A stretch of DNA of 64,000 bases from Pseudoalteromonas piscicida (GTDB lineage: Bacteria; Pseudomonadota; Gammaproteobacteria; Enterobacterales; Alteromonadaceae): positions 1 through 64,000 of the forward strand of contig NZ_NKHF01000089.1 in the NCBI RefSeq assembly GCF_002744175.1, written 5' to 3'. Below the pieces are notes generated by a model. It saw nothing but the letters and a program-made list of their open reading frames with translations, had not been told where the DNA came from and made no database searches. The position numbers and the translations under genes are program-made. How positions within the stretch are numbered: the stretch's first letter is position 1; each line of letters starts with the position of its first letter. Shown one piece after another: positions 7,994-17,410 of the stretch.

Positions 7994-9133
7994 TTAGTTG
8001 TGCGCAACTTCCTTGAATGCTTGTACGTAATCACCAACTCGAATGGGTTCAGAGGTTGCAACAACCATCGCATAACTGAGGTCGTCATATACCTTGAAAA
8101 CCATCACTTCACCCACCTTTTCCTTGGGCATATGCCACACTACGCTGTTGTCATCATTCTCCTCTCCAAACCAAGATCCCATTTCAGTGATCATTTTGTC
8201 GAGTCGTGATGCATCTTCAATATACCGTGGACCATGCTGACTTTCTATAACTGTAGGTGATTGCCTTACAATATCAAGAATATGTCCTTCTTTAAGCTGC
8301 GCTTTGCTACCTACATCGAGTACCACGACACTCATCGTGCTAAACTCTCTAAGCTTGTTATCACTGGCAATGATGCGCCCGTGTGTTTGCTGCTCAGGGC
8401 GAGACATGGCAAATTGTGCGGGATAGCTCTGACCATCGGCGATGGGTAATACTATATCCCCCGCTCTAACCTCTTGTTTCGCCACTTCAAGTTTGAGTTT
8501 AGCTGGTCTTCCTGCGCGAATATCTCCCTGTTCCACTACATGACCAAAACCGACTAGCACGGCTTCTAAACCAAGCGCTTCGTTACTATCTAGCGTACGA
8601 TATGTCTCGCCTTGTCGATAAATGGCATAATGCCCACCTTTTACAAGGTCAGCTTTAACGTACAACAGATGGCCTGGAGATGCATTTTTTACATTGCGAT
8701 CTGCACCTAAAACAATAGGACTCTGGGAAAACACAGATTCACTGAGGGCTTGCTCAAAACGTAAGAAAGGTTCCATAAGCGGCAGTGGTAAGGTTGGAAT
8801 TGCCTTCGCTTTTTGATTCACTATACGCGTATGTGGAGAAAGTTTTTTTATGCTTTTATCCAGTACCAACATAGGATTGCCGTTGGCATCGTATTGCAAC
8901 TTAAGATTATCGCCAGGATAAATCAAATCCGGATTTTTAATACTCGGATTCCATTGCCACAACTGCTTCCACTTCCATGGAGAGCGCAAATACATTTTTG
9001 AAATATCCCACAAGGTATCGCCTTTTTTTACCACATAATGTTGTGGCGCGTTTGCTTTCACAGTCAAGGTCTCTGCTTTAACAGTAAAAACAGTGCAACT
9101 AGCGATCATTATTGCAGCAATCGGATATTTCAT
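7994..9133 (-). CDS. Periplasmic LysM-domain protein
   Basis: A 379-residue exported protein: a signal peptide at 1-20 ending VKA, then one LysM peptidoglycan-binding domain at about 33-79 (YVVKKGDTLWDISKMYL to IYPGDNL). The remaining 300 residues have no catalytic motif that I recognise. Homologues of this layout commonly lie between dprA and def in marine gammaproteobacteria. The likely role is in cell-wall attachment, but nothing in the sequence gives an activity. It is divergent from def across 127 bp. Confidence 0.85.
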   Translation of the reverse strand: MKYPIAAIMIASCTVFTVKAETLTVKANAPQHYVVKKGDTLWDISKMYLRSPWKWKQLWQWNPSIKNPDLIYPGDNLKLQYDANGNPMLVLDKSIKKLSPHTRIVNQKAKAIPTLPLPLMEPFLRFEQALSESVFSQSPIVLGADRNVKNASPGHLLYVKADLVKGGHYAIYRQGETYRTLDSNEALGLEAVLVGFGHVVEQGDIRAGRPAKLKLEVAKQEVRAGDIVLPIADGQSYPAQFAMSRPEQQTHGRIIASDNKLREFSTMSVVVLDVGSKAQLKEGHILDIVRQSPTVIESQHGPRYIEDASRLDKMITEMGSWFGEENDDNSVVWHMPKEKVGEVMVFKVYDDLSYAMVVATSEPIRVGDYVQAFKEVAHN

Positions 9134-9260
9134 GATGGCTTCCTTGTGGTTATTTTTGGTTATTATCCACCAAAACCTGTTAAAGGGGAACTTGAATGGC
9201 TAAAATAAGACCATACACTAGCTTACAACAGCTTACACGATAAATTGATTTAGGGTAATC

Positions 9261-9773
9261 ATGGCCAAATTAGAAGTTTTAAAGTTTCCAGATGAGCGCT
9301 TACGCACGGTTGCACAGCCAGTTGCAGAGGTAAATGACGACATCCGTCAGATAGTCAAAGACATGATGGAAACGATGTACGATGAGAATGGCATCGGCCT
9401 TGCTGCAACACAAGTCGATATTCACCAGCGTATTGTGGTTATTGATGTATCGGAAGAGCGTGACGAACCTCGCGTACTAATCAATCCGGAGATCATCAAG
9501 CGTGATGGTTCAACCGTCAGTGAAGAGGGTTGCTTGTCAGTCCCATATTCTTACGCCAAAGTAGACCGTGCGGAAACCGTTACGGTAAAGGCGCTTAATG
9601 AACAAGGCGAAGAATACGAGCTAGACGCAGAAGGCCTACTTGCGGTATGTATTCAACATGAACTCGACCACCTTGTTGGTAAACTGTTCATTGATTACCT
9701 ATCACCATTGAAACGTAACCGCATTCGCAAAAAGCTTGAAAAAGAAGCCAAGCTCGCTGCAAAGCAAGCCTAA
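9261..9773 (+). CDS. def: Peptide deformylase
   Basis: Metalloenzyme that removes the N-formyl group from nascent proteins. The 170 residues carry all three family motifs: GIGLAATQ at 44-51, EGCLS at 89-93 with the metal cysteine C91, and the metal-binding HELDH at 133-137. A TAGGG ribosome site precedes the ATG. It is the first gene of the def-fmt-rsmB operon, 29 bases before fmt, so formylation and deformylation are coded together. Confidence 0.98.
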   Translation: MAKLEVLKFPDERLRTVAQPVAEVNDDIRQIVKDMMETMYDENGIGLAATQVDIHQRIVVIDVSEERDEPRVLINPEIIKRDGSTVSEEGCLSVPYSYAKVDRAETVTVKALNEQGEEYELDAEGLLAVCIQHELDHLVGKLFIDYLSPLKRNRIRKKLEKEAKLAAKQA

Positions 9774-9802
9774 CCAACAACTAACTGACTTTAGGGTATT
9801 TC

Positions 9803-10750
9803 GTGAGTAATCCTTTGCGTATCGTTTTCGCAGGCACGCCTGACTTTGCAGCGCGCCACCTTGACGCTCTCATTCAATCACACCATGACGTAGTGGCCGT
9901 GTACTGTCCACCAGATCGTCCTGCCGGACGAGGTAAAAAACTCAAAGCGTGTGAAGTAAAAGTATTAGCACAACAACATGAGCTGCCGGTATTACAACCG
10001 CAATCGCTCAAAACACCAGAAGCGCAAGCAGAATTAGCGGCATTGAATGCCGATGTAATGATTGTTGTTGCGTATGGGGTACTATTGCCAAAAGCTATTT
10101 TGGACACACCTCGACTGGGTTGTCTTAATGTTCATGGTTCTATCTTACCAAGATGGCGAGGGGCTGCACCGATTCAACGCGCTATTTGGGCTGGTGACGA
10201 CGAAACAGGCGTAACCATCATGCAAATGGACGAAGGCCTAGATACTGGCGATATGTTACATATTGCTCGCTGCCCTATTACTGCGACTGATACCAGTGCG
10301 GATTTATATAACAAATTAGCTGAACTTGGCCCTGATGCCTTAATTGACACTTTGGCCCGTTTGTCTGCTGGTGAGATCACACCAGAGAAGCAAGATGATA
10401 CACAGGCTAATTATGCTAAGAAACTGAGCAAAGAAGAAGCCGATATCGATTGGCAAATGAGTGCTGAGCAAATCGAACGCAATATCAGAGCTTTCAACCC
10501 GTGGCCAGTCTGTTTTACCAAGATGGCAGGCAATAGCGTCAAAGTTTGGCAAGCTCAAGTTGTTGATGCACAAGGTGAAGCTGGGCAAATACTCCGAGCG
10601 GATAAGCAAGGTATTGTGATTGCTTGTGGTACAAAAGCGCTGCAAATCCTTACTCTGCAGCCTCAAGGCAAAAAACCGATGTCTGCGCAAGACTTTTTAA
10701 ACGGCCGTGCAGACTGGGTTGCTGTCGGCACTAAGGTGGGTGAAGCGTGA
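9803..10750 (+). CDS. fmt: Methionyl-tRNA formyltransferase
   Basis: Transfers the formyl group from 10-formyl-THF to initiator Met-tRNA. The 315 residues and the GTG start with a TAGGG ribosome site fit the family. The active-site stretch NVHGSILPRWRGAAP is at about 109-123, with catalytic N109 and H111, and the DxGDM-type motif (DEGLDTGDML) follows near 143. Its last codon overlaps the rsmB start as GTGA, indicating coupled translation. Confidence 0.98.
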   Translation: MSNPLRIVFAGTPDFAARHLDALIQSHHDVVAVYCPPDRPAGRGKKLKACEVKVLAQQHELPVLQPQSLKTPEAQAELAALNADVMIVVAYGVLLPKAILDTPRLGCLNVHGSILPRWRGAAPIQRAIWAGDDETGVTIMQMDEGLDTGDMLHIARCPITATDTSADLYNKLAELGPDALIDTLARLSAGEITPEKQDDTQANYAKKLSKEEADIDWQMSAEQIERNIRAFNPWPVCFTKMAGNSVKVWQAQVVDAQGEAGQILRADKQGIVIACGTKALQILTLQPQGKKPMSAQDFLNGRADWVAVGTKVGEA

Positions 10751-12030
10751 GTAACGTTCGTGCGCTTGCCGCCCAAACCCTGTTCCAAGTGGTCGATAAA
10801 GGTGCGTCATTAAGCGCACAGTTACCACTCGCTACAAGTCAATTAGACGGTAAAGACAAAGCCTTGCTACAGCAAATTTGCTACGGTGTGCTGAGGTATT
10901 TACCTTCTCTAGAACACTACTGCCAGCAGTTACTAGAACAGCCTTTAAAAGGCAAGCGCCGTGTATTCCAGTTTTTGTTGTATGTGGGTATTTACCAACT
11001 TCAGCATATGCGTGTTCCAGCTCATGCTGCGGTTGCCGAAACTGTTAACGCGCTTACTCCACTAAGAGCACCTGGCATGAAAGGCTTGGTTAATGCAATT
11101 TTACGCAACTTCCAACGCCACCAGGTCGAGTTAGAAACAAGTGCTGCAGAAATCCCAGCTTGTTTATACAACCACCCTGGCTGGTTTATCAATCAACTAA
11201 AAGCTGCCTATCCAACTCAGTGGCAGGCTATTTTAGAGGCGAACCAACAACAAGCACCGATGTGGCTGCGTGTTAATCAGTCGCAGTTCTCAACATCGGA
11301 CTACGCTGCGTTGTTAGACAACGAAGGGATCGCCTATGAGTACCACAACGAATATCCAGATGGGATCCTGCTTGCCAGCCCAATTGACGTCTACGCTCTC
11401 CCGCAATTTTCAGCTGGCGCTTGCTCAGTGCAAGATGCCGCGGCTCAGAAAGCGGCAAGATTATTAGCGCCACAAGAAGGCGACAAGATCCTTGACGCTT
11501 GTGCAGCACCTGGAGGGAAAACTTGCCATATCTTAGAGTTAGCAAAAGCCGAAGTGACGGCCATTGATGCCGATGGTGAGCGCTTGCAACGCGTAGAGCA
11601 AAACCTAAAGCGCATAGGGCTGACGGCTAACTGCATTGAAGGTGACGCAAGCGACCCTGAAGCATGGTGGGATGGTGAGCAATACGACCGCATCTTGTTA
11701 GATGTGCCGTGCTCTGCAACTGGCGTGATCAGACGACACCCGGACATCAAATGGCTAAGACGCGCCTCTGACATTGATAACTTGGTGACGTTACAGGCAC
11801 AAATTATTGATAAGATCTGGCCATTACTTAAGCCCGGTGGCACACTAGTTTATGCTACCTGTTCAGTATTACCGCAAGAGAATCAACAACAGATCGCACG
11901 TTTTCTCTCTGCGACTCCAGATGCGACTCTTGTGCCTTTGCATGATGCAGACACAACAACACAACCAGGCTTGCAGCTATTACCCGGACTGAGTGATGGG
12001 TTTTACTACGCAAAGTTGACAAAACAATAA
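10747..12030 (+). CDS. rsmB: 16S rRNA m5C967 methyltransferase
   Basis: SAM-dependent methylation of C967 in 16S rRNA. The 427 residues combine an N-terminal NusB-like RNA-binding domain (about 1-135) with a Fmu-type methyltransferase domain. SAM-binding ACAAPGGKTCH, the motif IV DVPCSATGV and the motif VI YATCSVLPQEN, each with a conserved cysteine, are visible. The start is the GTG that overlaps the fmt stop. Identification is secure. Confidence 0.97.
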   Translation: MSNVRALAAQTLFQVVDKGASLSAQLPLATSQLDGKDKALLQQICYGVLRYLPSLEHYCQQLLEQPLKGKRRVFQFLLYVGIYQLQHMRVPAHAAVAETVNALTPLRAPGMKGLVNAILRNFQRHQVELETSAAEIPACLYNHPGWFINQLKAAYPTQWQAILEANQQQAPMWLRVNQSQFSTSDYAALLDNEGIAYEYHNEYPDGILLASPIDVYALPQFSAGACSVQDAAAQKAARLLAPQEGDKILDACAAPGGKTCHILELAKAEVTAIDADGERLQRVEQNLKRIGLTANCIEGDASDPEAWWDGEQYDRILLDVPCSATGVIRRHPDIKWLRRASDIDNLVTLQAQIIDKIWPLLKPGGTLVYATCSVLPQENQQQIARFLSATPDATLVPLHDADTTTQPGLQLLPGLSDGFYYAKLTKQ

Positions 12031-12052
12031 AAGAAAATCGACCGTAACCAAT

Positions 12053-13429
12053 ATGAAAATCATCATCTTAGGCGCCGGCCAAGTCGGCGGGACACTGGCA
12101 GAAAACCTCGTCGGTGAAGAAAATGAAATTACCGTTGTCGACATTGATGGCGAGCGCTTAAGAGAGCTGCAAGACAAATACGATTTACAGGGTGTCACTG
12201 GACATAGTGCGCACCCTGAGATTTTACGTCAAGCAGGAGCGGAAGACGCTGACATGATCATCGCCGTAACCAGCTCCGATGAAGTAAATATGATTGCGTG
12301 TCAGGTCGCTTATAGTATTTTCAATACGCCGACCAAAATTGCTCGGATCCGTTCCGAGCAATACTTAAAATATAGAGAAAAGCTGTTCCATAATGATGAT
12401 TTACCTGTCGATCATTACATTGCCCCAGAGCAGCTAGTGACGCAGTATATTCGTAGATTAATAGACTACCCAGGAGCCCTACAAGTACTGCAATTTGCCG
12501 AGGGCATGCTATCACTTGTCGCAGTAAAAGCGTATTACGGTGGCTTGCTTGTTGGCTATGCGCTCTCAGCATTAAAAGAGCACATTCCTAACGTCGATAC
12601 GCGAGTCGCCGCTATTTATCGTCAGGGTAAAGCCATCAAACCACTCGGCACCACTGTGATTGAAGCCGATGATGAAGTTTTCTTTATCGCTGCAACAAAA
12701 CATATTCGTGCGGTGATGAATGAGCTACAAAAGCTTGAGCGTTCATACAAGAAAATTATGATAGCTGGCGGTGGTAACATAGGTGCAGGATTAGCCAGCT
12801 CTCTAGACAAAAATCACAGTGTAAAGCTCATCGAGCGTAACCAAGCGCGTGCCACACAACTGTCTGAAACCCTCGATAACACAGTGGTCTTTTGTGGTGA
12901 TGCCTCAGATCAAGAGTTGTTATCAGAAGAGCATATTGAGCAAGTAGATGTCTTCATCGCGGTCACCAACGACGACGAAGCCAATATTATGGCAGCCATG
13001 TTGGCTAAGCGTATGGGTGTACAAAAAACCATGGCCCTGATCCAACGCGGCGCTTATGTTGACCTTGTACAAGGTGGCGATATTGATATCGCTATCTCAC
13101 CACAGCAAGCGACTATTTCGGCACTACTCACCCATGTTCGCCGAGGGGATATTGTGAACGTTTATTCATTACGTAAAGGGGCAGCTGAAGCAATTGAAGC
13201 CGTTGCTCACGGCGATGAAAATACTTCCAAAGTGGTGGGCCGTGCAGTTCGAGATATCAAGTTACCGCCAGGGGCAACCATAGGCGCAATCGTGCGCGAT
13301 GAGGATGTACTGATAGCACACGACGATACCATTATTTTATCAGGCGACCATGTGATCATGTTCTTGATCGACAAAAAGCAAATCGGTGTTGTAGAAAAGC
13401 TCTTCCAAGTGAGCGCTTTATTCGTTTAA
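12053..13429 (+). CDS. trkA: Trk potassium uptake regulatory protein TrkA
   Basis: Cytoplasmic NAD-binding gating subunit of the Trk potassium uptake system. The 458 residues contain two RCK_N/RCK_C tandem units: Rossmann loops GAGQVGGT at about 7-14 and GGGNIGAG at about 239-246. It ends the def operon. The matching channel subunit gene trkH lies only 1.8 kb away on the other strand. The stop codon is immediately followed by, and partly built from, the end of a dispersed repeat. Confidence 0.97.
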   Translation: MKIIILGAGQVGGTLAENLVGEENEITVVDIDGERLRELQDKYDLQGVTGHSAHPEILRQAGAEDADMIIAVTSSDEVNMIACQVAYSIFNTPTKIARIRSEQYLKYREKLFHNDDLPVDHYIAPEQLVTQYIRRLIDYPGALQVLQFAEGMLSLVAVKAYYGGLLVGYALSALKEHIPNVDTRVAAIYRQGKAIKPLGTTVIEADDEVFFIAATKHIRAVMNELQKLERSYKKIMIAGGGNIGAGLASSLDKNHSVKLIERNQARATQLSETLDNTVVFCGDASDQELLSEEHIEQVDVFIAVTNDDEANIMAAMLAKRMGVQKTMALIQRGAYVDLVQGGDIDIAISPQQATISALLTHVRRGDIVNVYSLRKGAAEAIEAVAHGDENTSKVVGRAVRDIKLPPGATIGAIVRDEDVLIAHDDTIILSGDHVIMFLIDKKQIGVVEKLFQVSALFV

Positions 13430-13463
13430 TACCAATTCGCTTAATTAAGTGGTCCATTTGAGG
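13428..13463 (+). repeat. Solo left end of the MITE-like element
   Basis: Thirty-six bases identical at 35 positions to 6071-6106, the left end of the MITE-like element between yrdD and smg. No matching right end was found downstream, so this is a remnant or a truncated copy. Its first two bases are part of the trkA stop codon. Confidence 0.7.
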
Positions 13464-13570
13464 AAGTATTAAGACGCTAACTGCGGTCAAAATTGCTTAT
13501 TTAACCTAAGTTTTGAATAAGAAACGAGCTAACTTATTGCTTTTAAAATCACATTAAATTATTTCCTTAT

Positions 13571-13658
13571 CTAGCCAGAGAGTTTTGGGGATAACTCCGC
13601 TCTCGCGTCCTGCTACCACTCTGATACCTACATCTTTGTAGAAATAACTTCTGGCTAG
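13571..13658. repeat. 88-bp element with 9-bp terminal inverted repeats
   Basis: It is bounded by CTAGCCAGA at 13571 and TCTGGCTAG at 13650. Its first 71 bases reappear in inverse orientation at 63482-63551 with the conserved core GACGCGAGAGCGGAGTTATC. An inner palindrome CTACATCTTTGTAG is present. No reading frame of note. It looks like a small non-autonomous or REP-type repeat of this genome. Confidence 0.65.
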
Positions 13659-13724
13659 AGTGGTATTGCGCTTTTGAGCTTAGGTAATTTAGTTGATTAA
13701 CTAACTTCTGATCCCGAGTTAAGG

Positions 13725-14408
13725 TTAAGTATCTTGTTGGTCTTGAAAAATAGACAAGTCGATTAAATAATCTTTTAATACGCCACGGATAATATCTGGA
13801 CTTGAAGTGAGACGGATCCCTAGCGATACAATCTGCTCATGCCCTTTTATCCGCCGGATAGTCCCCTCAAGGGTGATTTGATTTCCCTCTTTGCCTTCTA
13901 TAAATACCTCGCAGTTCAACCCCTCCTCCAAATGCTCAGCATCAATGGAAGTCAAATCTAATTGTAATCCAGCCAAAGAAATATCTTTGATCACTCCGAC
14001 TTCTTTAATGCCATGACAGTGAAAATTAGCTGGAATTAAGGTGGGTACTCGATTTTGTGAGCGCAATTTATAGGTCTGAATTTTGTCAGGCGGGTAAAGG
14101 AAAATAAGCCGCGCGGGATGGACAGAAACCGCCTTAATTTGCGATTTGAATGCAATGACCTGACCATCACCATTTTCGAGCAACGCTCGGACGATGACCG
14201 AAGTCCCTTCCATTACATAGTCCAGCGCCGCGCCTAATCGCTTAGGGTTGGGATGGTTTAGAATGAGAAACGTCCCTTGTAGCATACCGACGTATTCTGT
14301 TTTTATTCTTTTACTGTTTGCCGGCAAACAAATTTCTAAATCAACAATGCTTCCTGCGCTGATTGCGGTGAGCAAGGCTTCTTGCCCTACCTCCTGAGTT
14401 TTTAACAT
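13725..14408 (-). CDS. YcgR-type PilZ domain protein (cyclic-di-GMP receptor)
   Basis: A 227-residue cytoplasmic protein from the ATG at 14408; a TTG 24 bases upstream is less likely. The N-terminal half fits the YcgR PilZN/flagellar-brake domain and residues about 115-220 form a PilZ domain. Both c-di-GMP motifs are present: the arginine motif RSQNR and the D-x-S-x-x-G motif in DISLAGLQL. YcgR proteins slow the flagellar motor when c-di-GMP is high; no flagellar gene is nearby, so the target is unknown. Confidence 0.82.
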   Translation of the reverse strand: MLKTQEVGQEALLTAISAGSIVDLEICLPANSKRIKTEYVGMLQGTFLILNHPNPKRLGAALDYVMEGTSVIVRALLENGDGQVIAFKSQIKAVSVHPARLIFLYPPDKIQTYKLRSQNRVPTLIPANFHCHGIKEVGVIKDISLAGLQLDLTSIDAEHLEEGLNCEVFIEGKEGNQITLEGTIRRIKGHEQIVSLGIRLTSSPDIIRGVLKDYLIDLSIFQDQQDT

Positions 14409-14537
14409 GTATTCAACCCTTCCCGAGTTCAAGTCTACTACTGTTTCATTGTAGCAGTTTTAGTGGAAGGTCATTTAAAACTGAATTGAGATTAATTACA
14501 ACTGTTGAACTATCAACAATACCTAAAAAAGGGCCGT

Positions 14538-15071
14538 TCACTTAATCAGAAAGTGACTTTTTAGCATGATTGCGCCATCTCTTAGCGTCATCATCCGGCT
14601 TTGTATCTCAAGCGAACTCTGTGGCATAGCAAGCTCTTCAGCTGCAATAAACAACATCATCGGTTCACTATTACGCTTAGCTACAAACAAAATTCCAGAT
14701 AAGTCCTTTTGAAACAAGCAGCTATTACTATGTGACTCGTGACAATCAAGTAATGCAGGAAGCTGACGCTTTTGCCAAAGTTCATTCTCTGAGACAACTT
14801 GTACAACAAACCGCGCACCACTTTCACATCCTATTTGGTGAAACAAGTCATAAGACTGAGCGTTTCCCAACACAGCCTGGTTAGCCTGTAAGTAACCAGC
14901 CTCACTGATCATGTTGTTCAACTGCATTACGCTTCGTTCTATAAGCTGCATACCAGAGCCCTGCTCTTGGCTTGCGGCAAATCCCTTAATCACTTTAAAC
15001 CCTTTATCTGAAAAGCGTGTGGCAAGCAAAACCATTACCTCGAAGTTAAATCGTTGTAAAAATACTGACAT
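14538..15071 (-). CDS. Hypothetical protein, unrecognised
   Basis: A 177-residue soluble protein from the ATG at 15071, preceded by GGGG at a suitable distance; an in-frame TTG at 15137 would add 22 lysine-rich residues. No signal peptide, membrane segment or known domain was recognised. The composition is ordinary and rich in Q, L and S, with single cysteines in DCHES and SCLFQ. It lies between the PilZ gene and trkH on the same strand. Function unknown. Confidence 0.6.
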   Translation of the reverse strand: MSVFLQRFNFEVMVLLATRFSDKGFKVIKGFAASQEQGSGMQLIERSVMQLNNMISEAGYLQANQAVLGNAQSYDLFHQIGCESGARFVVQVVSENELWQKRQLPALLDCHESHSNSCLFQKDLSGILFVAKRNSEPMMLFIAAEELAMPQSSLEIQSRMMTLRDGAIMLKSHFLIK

Positions 15072-15208
15072 TTGAAAACCCCGAAAATCCGAGTTTTTCA
15101 ATTTTTTTATTAACTTTTTGTTTTCGAACTTAAACAAGAAGGCAGGAGTTGGTCACATATGCAGGGAAGATGGGCTTTCTTTCATGAAAGCCCAGTGGGA
15201 ATTGATGC

Positions 15209-16660
15209 TTAACCGCGCCAAAAGGTAGGTGTAAATAGAACTAACAGTGTAAATATCTCCAGTCGACCAAAGACCATGGCCAAAGTCAGTATCCATTTTG
15301 CAGAGTCAGTAATATCACCATAATGTGCCGCAACCTCTCCCAGTCCAGGACCTAGGTTATTCAGGCATGCAGCGGTTGCAGAAAAAGCGGTAATGTTATC
15401 CAGCCCAGTGCCAAGTAGTGCAATCATGATGATCACAAACACCAAAGCGTAAGCAGAGAAAAACCCCCACACTGCCTCAACCACTTTATCTGGCAACGCT
15501 TTGCGCCCTAACTTAATTGAGTAAATAGCACGAGGATGGACTAAACGATTCAGCTCGCGGATCCCTTGCAAATAGAGCAAGAAGACTCGAACAACTTTCA
15601 TACCACCACCAGTAGAACCCGCACAACCTCCGATAAAGCTCGAAAAAATAAGTAAAATAGGCAAGAACAAAGGCCAACTTGAAAAGCTATCGGTTGCAAA
15701 GCCTGCGGTCGTACTAATTGAAACGGCTTGGAATAGTGCTTGGTCTAGGGTTTCGTCACCGCTTTCATAGACGTTGTTTGACGACAGCACAGCAAAGCAT
15801 ATAACCACCAGCGCCAACTGTATAAAGAGGAAAACTTTAAACTCTGGATCGCGTAAATAGACTTTAATATTTCGGCTCGACACGGCGGCATAGTGAAGTG
15901 AGAAGTTAATCGCAGCGATTAATAAGAAAACCACGCAAATAACATTAATAAACGGGTTATCAAAGTATCCCATTGAAGCGTCGTAGGTCGAAAACCCCCC
16001 GATGGCGATCGTGGCAAAAGCATGACAAATCGCGTCAAACCAGTTCATCCCCGCAAACCAATACGAAACGGTACAAGCTGCGGTAAGAGACACATAAATA
16101 TACCACAAGTGCTTTGCTGTATCGGCAATGCGCGGGGTCATCTTGGAGTCTTTCACAGGGCCTGGCGTTTCCGCTCGATACAACTGCATACCACCGACAC
16201 CAAGCATGGGCAGCACCGCCACGGCGAGTACGATGATCCCCATACCACCAAGCCACTGTAACTGCTGGCGATAAAACAGTACCGATTTAGGTAAGTGTTC
16301 AATGCCCGTCAGCACTGTAGCGCCTGTGGTGGTTAGCCCCGAAAAAGCCTCAAAGACGGCATCGGCAAAAGAAAGATTAGGTTTATCTAAGAAAATCAGC
16401 GGTAAGGATGCAAACGCCCCTAGTACTAGCCAAAACAGTACGACGATTAAAAAGCCCTCTCTGGCTTTTAGGTCGCCCTTTTCTTTGCGGTTTGGGTAAT
16501 AAGCGAACAACCCCATTAGTACACTAAAAATAAAAGCCAAAACAAACGGTACACCACCACCATCTTTGTATATCAAAGATACAATGGCCGGTGGCACCAT
16601 AGTGATACTAAATAGAGCGACTAACTGCCCGAGTATTTTTATTATGGTACGAAATTGCAT
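15209..16660 (-). CDS. trkH: Trk potassium uptake channel protein TrkH
   Basis: Inner-membrane potassium-translocating subunit that works with TrkA. The 483 residues contain about ten to twelve hydrophobic segments and the repeated pore-loop filters, for example TTTGATVL near residue 111, AIGGFSTY near 220, TTAGFATD near 316 and NNLGPGLG near 434. It lies downstream of pepQ and yigZ on the same strand, the pepQ-yigZ-trkH order known from E. coli. Identification is secure. Confidence 0.97.
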   Translation of the reverse strand: MQFRTIIKILGQLVALFSITMVPPAIVSLIYKDGGGVPFVLAFIFSVLMGLFAYYPNRKEKGDLKAREGFLIVVLFWLVLGAFASLPLIFLDKPNLSFADAVFEAFSGLTTTGATVLTGIEHLPKSVLFYRQQLQWLGGMGIIVLAVAVLPMLGVGGMQLYRAETPGPVKDSKMTPRIADTAKHLWYIYVSLTAACTVSYWFAGMNWFDAICHAFATIAIGGFSTYDASMGYFDNPFINVICVVFLLIAAINFSLHYAAVSSRNIKVYLRDPEFKVFLFIQLALVVICFAVLSSNNVYESGDETLDQALFQAVSISTTAGFATDSFSSWPLFLPILLIFSSFIGGCAGSTGGGMKVVRVFLLYLQGIRELNRLVHPRAIYSIKLGRKALPDKVVEAVWGFFSAYALVFVIIMIALLGTGLDNITAFSATAACLNNLGPGLGEVAAHYGDITDSAKWILTLAMVFGRLEIFTLLVLFTPTFWRG

Positions 16661-16724
16661 TTTGTACGCTGCGCTTTTTGTTATTTAACCCAGAGGTTAA
16701 TTGGTGAATGTAAAGAAGTAGAGC

Positions 16725-17342
16725 TTACTCCTTGGGTTGCTTAAATAATACAACACCATTGGTTAATTCATAAATAGCATCAATGATTTGTTGTGTTTCA
16801 CGGCTATCTACTGCAATTTGCCACGCAATATTAGCACCATACTCTTTGTCTAACTGTAGCACTGTAAATTGGCTTTGTAGTAATTGCTCTATGACTCCTT
16901 GAAGATGGTAGTCGCTGTGACCTACCAATATCGAAGCTGGTACTTTCTTTACCGTCTTAAGGGTGGCAAGTGCATTATTTAATGTCCCACCATATGCCCT
17001 CACTAACCCACCAGTGCCAAGCTTAATACCACCGAAATAACGAGTTGTCACTGCCGTCACTTCACCAAGCCCAGAGCCCATCAAGACATTCAACATAGGT
17101 TTACCCGCGGTGCCATTGGGTTCTCCATCATCAGAAAACCCAAGTACATGACTGCCCCCAGGTGCACCTGCAATATGTGCCCAACAATTGTGCCTAGCGT
17201 CAGGGTAAGCATCATTGATTTGCTTGATAAAAGCTTTGGCATCTTCAACCGTTGGCGTATGCGCAAGGTGCACAATAAAAGTGCTCTTTTTAATTTCTTC
17301 GTGATGACTAATTGATTCACTCGGGATGAAATATTCAGACAT
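16725..17342 (-). CDS. yigZ: YigZ/IMPACT family protein (UPF0029)
   Basis: A 205-residue cytoplasmic protein of the YigZ/IMPACT family. The family signature GTAGKPMLNVLMGSGLGEV followed by TRYFGGIKLGTGGLVRAY is complete at about 80-115. The molecular role in bacteria is not settled; eukaryotic IMPACT regulates translation stress signalling. It sits between pepQ and trkH, a conserved neighbourhood. Confidence 0.93.
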   Translation of the reverse strand: MSEYFIPSESISHHEEIKKSTFIVHLAHTPTVEDAKAFIKQINDAYPDARHNCWAHIAGAPGGSHVLGFSDDGEPNGTAGKPMLNVLMGSGLGEVTAVTTRYFGGIKLGTGGLVRAYGGTLNNALATLKTVKKVPASILVGHSDYHLQGVIEQLLQSQFTVLQLDKEYGANIAWQIAVDSRETQQIIDAIYELTNGVVLFKQPKE

Positions 17343-17410
17343 AATGTTCCAAACTAAAAGGGAGCCAAGCGGCCCCCAAATATAATGTTCTACAGTACTA
17401 GAAAATGGTA

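Noticed and set aside
15171..15195. Hairpin TGGGCTTTC / GAAAGCCCA before trkH stop as a terminator
   Set aside because: It could end trkH transcription, but there is no T-run on either strand, so I do not call it.
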